A stretch of 13,983 bases of DNA from Nocardioides sp. GTDB lineage: Bacteria; Actinomycetota; Actinomycetes; Propionibacteriales; Nocardioidaceae. The stretch covers positions 1 to 13,983 of the forward strand of contig JARICB010000347.1 in assembly GCA_029264225.1 (NCBI GenBank), given 5' to 3'. The notes under the pieces are model-generated. The model saw only the letters and a list, made by a program, of their open reading frames with translations, ran no database searches and was not told the origin of the DNA. Within the stretch, counting starts at the first letter, position 1; the number at the start of each line of letters is the position of its first letter. Positions 8,069 to 13,983 of the stretch are shown one piece after another. Both the position numbers and the translations under genes were made by a program.

Positions 8069-8824
8069 ATGGGTCGACTCACCGGCAAGGTTGCCATCGT
8101 TACGGGCGGATCGCAGGGACAGGGCGACGCGATCGTGCGCGCCTTCATCGCCGAAGGAGCCTCCGTAGCCATCGCCGACATCAACGAGACCGACGGCCAG
8201 GCGCTGGCCGATGAACTGGGGGAGAAGGCGCACTTCACCCGCCACAACGTCTCCGACCAAGCGTCCTGGGAGGCGCTGGTCGCCGATACCAACGAGCGTT
8301 TCGGCCCGGTCAACGTGCTCGTCAACAATGCCGGCATCCTGCGCTTCGGCACCCTTGAGGAGATGTCCCTCGAGGAGGCCCAGCTGGTCTGGTCGGTCAA
8401 CCAGCACGGTTGCTTCCTGGGGATGAAGTCGGTGGTGCCCACCATGAAGGCCAACGGCGGCGGCTCGATCGTCAACGCCTCCTCGGTGGAGGGGCTCGGC
8501 GGGATGGGCTCGGTCGTGGCCTACTGCGGCTCCAAGTGGGCCATCCGTGGCATGACGAAGGCTGCCAGCCACGAGCTCGGCAGCTCCAACATTCGGGTCA
8601 ACTCGGTGCACCCGGGCATGATCGACACCCCGATGACGCGAGTCCACGGCGGCGATGCGGCAATGGAGTACGGCGCCTCGAAGGTGCCGATGCGCCGCGT
8701 TGGTACGCCGGCCGACATCGCACCGACCTACGTCTTCTTGGCGAGTGATGAGAGTGGCTACATCACCGGCGCGGAGATCGCCGTCGACGGTGGCGTCACC
8801 GCTACTCACGCGTTCGGCGGCTGA
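8069..8824 (+). CDS. NAD-dependent SDR, 3-alpha/20-beta-hydroxysteroid dehydrogenase-like
   Basis: A 251-residue classical SDR with cofactor loop TGGSQGQG (12-19) and Asp38 after beta-2 (NAD preference). NNAG is at 87-90, with catalytic Asn111, Ser139, Tyr152 and Lys156. The segments LVNNAGILRFGT, SSVEGLGG and NSVHPGMIDTPMT and the C-terminal TGAEIAVDGG resemble 3-alpha,20-beta-hydroxysteroid dehydrogenases such as M. tuberculosis FabG3 (Rv2002). Oxidation or reduction of a steroid hydroxyl is therefore likely, though SDR substrates cannot be fixed from sequence. GAGGA (8056-8060) lies eight bases before ATG 8069 and 13 bp separate it from the preceding gene, so it is the last gene of the KstR-controlled operon. 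Its stop is only three bases from the stop of the convergent kstR. Confidence 0.85.
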   Translation: MGRLTGKVAIVTGGSQGQGDAIVRAFIAEGASVAIADINETDGQALADELGEKAHFTRHNVSDQASWEALVADTNERFGPVNVLVNNAGILRFGTLEEMSLEEAQLVWSVNQHGCFLGMKSVVPTMKANGGGSIVNASSVEGLGGMGSVVAYCGSKWAIRGMTKAASHELGSSNIRVNSVHPGMIDTPMTRVHGGDAAMEYGASKVPMRRVGTPADIAPTYVFLASDESGYITGAEIAVDGGVTATHAFGG

Positions 8825-8827
8825 GAC

Positions 8828-9427
8828 CTACCGAAAGATGAGGCGGACCGCGTGCTCCATGTGAGCCGCGGTCTCCTCAGCGGTGCTGCGGCCCGTTACC
8901 CACGCCACGAGCGCCGAGAGCCAGACGTCGCAGATGACACGCGCCACGGCGATGTCGTCATCGCTGACCTCGTCGACTCCGGGGCGCATGGCGCGGGTGA
9001 ACATCCGGGTCATCAACATTCCGACGGTGTGGATCTCGTGAGCGACCGACTTGTCGGCAAACATGAACGAGCGAGTCAGTGCCTCGGTCAGGTTCGGGTC
9101 GCCCTGGAGGCCCCGGGTGGTGCGGCGCAGCACGTTGATGACACGTGCGGAGGCCGTGTCGCCCTCGACCGGGCGGGCGATGAGGGTGTCTTCCACTCGC
9201 TGGAACTCGCGGGTCAGGGCAGTGACCAGCAGGTGGATCTTGGAGGGGAAGTAGCGATACAGCGTGCCGAGGGCCACGTCGGCCTGCTCGGCAACGCCGC
9301 GCATCTGGACAGCGTCGAATCCGCCCTTGGAAGCAAGGACAATGGTGGCGTCGAGGATGCGCTCACGACGTTCGCGCTGGGCTGCGGAGCCCAGCTCGTC
9401 CGTCGTCAAGGCGCTGGGGCTGCTCAA
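8828..9427 (-). CDS. kstR: KstR, TetR-family repressor of sterol catabolism
   Basis: A 199-residue TetR regulator. The N-terminal DNA-binding domain (about residues 13-70) contains LGSAAQRERRERILDAT, ASKGG, AVQMRGVAEQADVALGTLYR and YFPSK, nearly the same as mycobacterial KstR (Rv3574) as I recall it. The C-terminal domain keeps LTEALTRSFMFAD and ARVICDVWLSALVAW, also KstR-like. KstR represses cholesterol uptake and degradation genes and is released by steroid-CoA thioesters. The three matching operators in this window support the assignment. TTG 9427 is chosen because AGGAGG (9438-9433) precedes it at five bases. The gene is divergent from the glycosyltransferase operon across a 142-bp region holding one operator, so it may repress itself from there. 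Confidence 0.95.
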   Translation of the reverse strand: MSSPSALTTDELGSAAQRERRERILDATIVLASKGGFDAVQMRGVAEQADVALGTLYRYFPSKIHLLVTALTREFQRVEDTLIARPVEGDTASARVINVLRRTTRGLQGDPNLTEALTRSFMFADKSVAHEIHTVGMLMTRMFTRAMRPGVDEVSDDDIAVARVICDVWLSALVAWVTGRSTAEETAAHMEHAVRLIFR

Positions 9428-9432
9428 CGGTG

Positions 9433-9438
9433 CCTCCT
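9433..9438 (-). promoter_or_regulatory. Shine-Dalgarno fixing a TTG start for kstR
   Basis: On the minus strand the sequence reads AGGAGG, five bases (CACCG) before TTG 9427. This perfect ribosome site makes the rare TTG start credible; no ATG or GTG in frame is better placed. Confidence 0.7.
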
Positions 9439-9491
9439 GGAGGATGTGACGTCCGGCATGGGTCGGGCCGGAACAGCACCCGGAACTGGGT

Positions 9492-9520
9492 AGTTGGTAC
9501 CCGTAAGCAGGTTACCAACT
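9492..9520. repeat. 11-bp inverted repeat in the kstR 5' region
   Basis: AGTTGGTACCC (9492-9502) and GGTTACCAACT (9510-9520) are inverted copies matching at 10 of 11 positions around a seven-base centre. It does not fit the KstR pattern. It lies 14 bp from the KstR operator and about 65 bp upstream of the kstR start, so it could be the operator of a second regulator or a leader hairpin in the kstR transcript. Confidence 0.6.
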
Positions 9521-9533
9521 TGTGAGACATAAT

Positions 9534-9547
9534 GAGAACACGTTCCA
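9534..9547. promoter_or_regulatory. KstR operator between kstR and the glycosyltransferase operon
   Basis: GAGAACACGTTCCA keeps the AACnnGTT core and the outer A of TnnAACnnGTTnnA; only the first base (G for T) departs. Read on the minus strand it is TGGAACGTGTTCTC, very like the site at 13337. The possible -10 CATAAT (9528-9533) for the glycosyltransferase abuts it, and the minus-strand hexamer CATTAT overlaps its end. One bound repressor could therefore control both directions, including kstR itself. It ends 22 bp before the glycosyltransferase GTG. Confidence 0.8.
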
Positions 9548-9569
9548 CTTGAAGAAAGGGTCGCGGCAC

Positions 9570-10862
9570 GTGCGTATTGCATTGCTGTCCTACCGAAGCA
9601 AGCCACATTGCGGCGGCCAGGGAATCTATATCCGTCATCTGAGCCGTGAACTCGTCAACCTCGGACACGAGGTGGAGGTCTTCTCCGGCCAGCCCTACCC
9701 CGAGCTCGACGAGGGGGTGCGGTTGACGAAAGTGCCCAGCCTTGACCTCTACCGGGAGCCGGACCCGTTCCGGACCCCGCGCCCCCGCGAGATCCGGGAC
9801 CGGATCGACGTCGAAGAGGTCCTGACCATGTGGACGGCTGGCTTCCCCGAGCCCAAGACGTTCAGTGCCCGGGTCGCTCGGCTACTCAAGGGCCGGGTTG
9901 ACGATTTCGACATCGCCCACGACAACCAGGTGCTCGGCTACGGGATGCTCGAGATCGAGAAGATGGGCCTGCCGCTGCTCACCACCATCCACCACCCGAT
10001 CACCTTCGACCGCCGCATCGACCTCGAGGCGGCCCCGACACTGCGCAAGAAGCTGTCGTTGCGCCGCTGGTACGGCTTCCTGCGTATGCAGGCCAAGGTC
10101 GCGCGGCAGGCTCGGACTGTCCTTACCCCCTCCGACACCTCGGCTCGTGACATCGCCATCGACTTCGGGGTCGACCCGGCGCGCATGGAGACCGTGCTGC
10201 TGGGTGTCGACGAGGCCTTCGTGCCGCCGACCACGCCACGTGTGCCGGGCCGGATCGTCGCCATGGCCAGCGCCGACGCGCCGATGAAGGGGATCTCGAC
10301 CCTGCTGGAGGCGTTCGCCAAGCTCCGCACCGAGCGCGACGTCTCCCTGGTGCTCGTCACCAAGCCAGAGCCCGGCGGTCGCACCGAACGACTGATCGAG
10401 AGCCTCGGCATCGGGCAGCACGTCACCTTCGTCAGCGGCGTCACCCAGGACGAACTGGTAGCGATGATGGGTTCGGCCGAAGTGGCCTGCGTGCCGTCGC
10501 TCTACGAAGGCTTCTCGCTGCCGACCGCCGAACTGATGGCCTGCGAGACGCCGCTCGTCGTGTCGAGGGCGGGTGCGATCCCCGAGGTCGTCGGAGAGGA
10601 CGGCGAATGCGCCATCATCGTCACCCCGGGCGACGTGGGCGAACTCGAGCAGGCATTGTCGAGGATGTTCGACGACCCGGACCTCCGCGAGCGGTTGGGC
10701 CGGGCTGGTCGTCAGCGCGTCCAACGGCTCTTCAGCTGGCGGGCAGTCGCGGTGGCCACCGCCGCGGCGTACGAACGAACCATCCACAGTTATCGTGCCG
10801 AGCGCGCAGGGCAGACCAGCGCGGATCGCGCACCGAAGGAGAACACCAGTGCTGACCGTTGA
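9570..10862 (+). CDS. GT4-family glycosyltransferase
   Basis: A 430-residue GT-B retaining glycosyltransferase that transfers a sugar from an activated donor to an unknown acceptor. The N-terminal domain has the glycine-rich loop SYRSKPHCGGQGIYIRHL (8-25). The C-terminal donor domain has SADAPMKGISTLLEAF (234-249) and the E-x7-E motif EGFSLPTAE (Glu313 and Glu321), followed by the ACETPLVVSRAGAIPEVV loop. No signal peptide or membrane span is seen, so it is cytosolic or membrane-peripheral. GTG 9570 is preceded by AAAGGG (9555-9560) at nine bases; the TTG further upstream would begin inside the operator. Its end overlaps the methyltransferase start by 14 bases. A KstR operator sits in its promoter. 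The last 20 or so residues look disordered. Donor and acceptor cannot be deduced. Confidence 0.85.
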   Translation: MRIALLSYRSKPHCGGQGIYIRHLSRELVNLGHEVEVFSGQPYPELDEGVRLTKVPSLDLYREPDPFRTPRPREIRDRIDVEEVLTMWTAGFPEPKTFSARVARLLKGRVDDFDIAHDNQVLGYGMLEIEKMGLPLLTTIHHPITFDRRIDLEAAPTLRKKLSLRRWYGFLRMQAKVARQARTVLTPSDTSARDIAIDFGVDPARMETVLLGVDEAFVPPTTPRVPGRIVAMASADAPMKGISTLLEAFAKLRTERDVSLVLVTKPEPGGRTERLIESLGIGQHVTFVSGVTQDELVAMMGSAEVACVPSLYEGFSLPTAELMACETPLVVSRAGAIPEVVGEDGECAIIVTPGDVGELEQALSRMFDDPDLRERLGRAGRQRVQRLFSWRAVAVATAAAYERTIHSYRAERAGQTSADRAPKENTSADR

Positions 10863-11572
10863 TTTCGACCGGCTGGGCCTGCGCCCGGGTGACCGAGTGC
10901 TCGACATGGGCTGCGGCGCGGGTCGTCATGCCTTTGAGATGTACAAGCGTGGCGCCGACGTCACCGCCTTCGACCAGGACGTCGACGAACTCGCCGTGGT
11001 CAGCGAGTGGTTCACCGCGATGAAGGAAGCCGGCGAGGTGCCGGCCGGGGCCGAGGCCGACACCTTGGAGGGTGACGCCCTTGCCCTGCCGTTCGCCGAC
11101 GGCGAGTTCGATCGGATCGTCGCCGCCGAGATCCTCGAGCACATCCCGGCCGACATCCAGGCGATCGAGGAACTGGTCAGGGTGCTGCGCCCCGGTGGCA
11201 CGCTGGCGGTCAGCGTGCCGCGTTGGCTGCCCGAGATCATCAACTGGAAGCTCTCGGCGGACTACCACAACACTCCCGGTGGCCACATCCGGATCTATAC
11301 CGACGCCGAACTGTGCGACAAGGTCACCAAGGCCGGCATGGAGTTCGAGGGCAAGGACTACGCGCACGGTCTGCACGCGCCCTACTGGTGGATCAAGTGC
11401 GCCGTCGGGGTCCGCAACGACGATCACCCACTCGCCAAGGCCTATCACAAGCTTCTGGTGTGGGAGATCATGAAGAACCCCAAGACGCTTCAGGTCGCGA
11501 GCAAGGTTCTCGACCAGATGATCGGCAAGAGCATGGTGCTCTACTTCCGCAAGCCCGAGGTTGCTCAGAGCG

Positions 11573-11583
<11 letters not shown>
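10849..11583 (+). CDS. Class I SAM-dependent methyltransferase
   Basis: A 244-residue Rossmann-fold methyltransferase of the UbiE/Methyltransf_11 type. Motif I is VLDMGCGAG (17-25), the acidic ribose-binding turn FDQD (41-44), motif II GDALALPF (75-82), then AEILEH (93-98) and the post-motif RVLRPGGTL (111-119). The 120-200 region, with PRWLPEIINWKLSADYHN and HAPYWWIKC, is aromatic-rich and probably forms the acceptor lid. GTG 10849 follows AAGGAG (10836-10841) at seven bases and overlaps the end of the glycosyltransferase gene. Its own end overlaps the next gene by 11 bases, so the three are one translationally coupled operon. It could methylate the glycosyltransferase product or its acceptor; the methyl acceptor is unknown. 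Confidence 0.85.

Positions 11584-13983
<2,400 letters not shown>

Overview
The window is GC-rich DNA from a high-GC actinobacterium. Codons end mostly in G or C, GTG and TTG starts are common, and several genes look leaderless behind a TANNNT -10. The close KstR, Hsd4A and FdxD relatives suggest a steroid-degrading member of the Mycobacteriales or Propionibacteriales. A Nocardioides-like organism is my best guess, from protein resemblance only.

Left part (1-5.7 kb), housekeeping and general metabolism: the 3' end of an unrecognised gene; tryptophan 2,3-dioxygenase (minus strand); a divergent AlkA-type DNA glycosylase; a membrane-anchored phospholipase D/cardiolipin-synthase-like protein (minus strand); and uvrB. 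A strong hairpin and a short tandem-repeat block (5688-5846) follow uvrB and separate this part from the next.

Right part (5.9-14 kb), a KstR-controlled steroid catabolism region. The TetR regulator at 8828-9427 is a clear KstR homologue. Three 14-bp sites fit the known KstR operator TnnAACnnGTTnnA fully or with one mismatch, each at a promoter: 5906-5919, 9534-9547 and 13337-13350. The first precedes an operon for a flavin ferredoxin reductase, a CP-type ferredoxin (FdxD-like), an Hsd4A-like dehydrogenase/reductase and a second steroid-type SDR. The reductase and ferredoxin probably carry NAD(P)H electrons to a monooxygenase outside the window, and the SDRs oxidise hydroxysteroid or side-chain hydroxyacyl-CoA intermediates. 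This operon runs tail-to-tail into kstR.

Divergent from kstR is a tightly overlapping three-gene operon: GT4 glycosyltransferase, class I methyltransferase and an alpha/alpha-barrel (prenyltransferase/squalene-cyclase-like) protein. A second methyltransferase converges on it, and then comes a FadE34/ChsE3-like acyl-CoA dehydrogenase cut by the window end. In Mycobacterium tuberculosis kstR and fadE34 are direct divergent neighbours. Here a glycosyl/methyl-transfer cassette lies between them with a KstR site at each edge. This cassette is the best candidate for an undescribed system, perhaps sterol-responsive synthesis or tailoring of a glycolipid or glycoside; its product cannot be read from the sequence.
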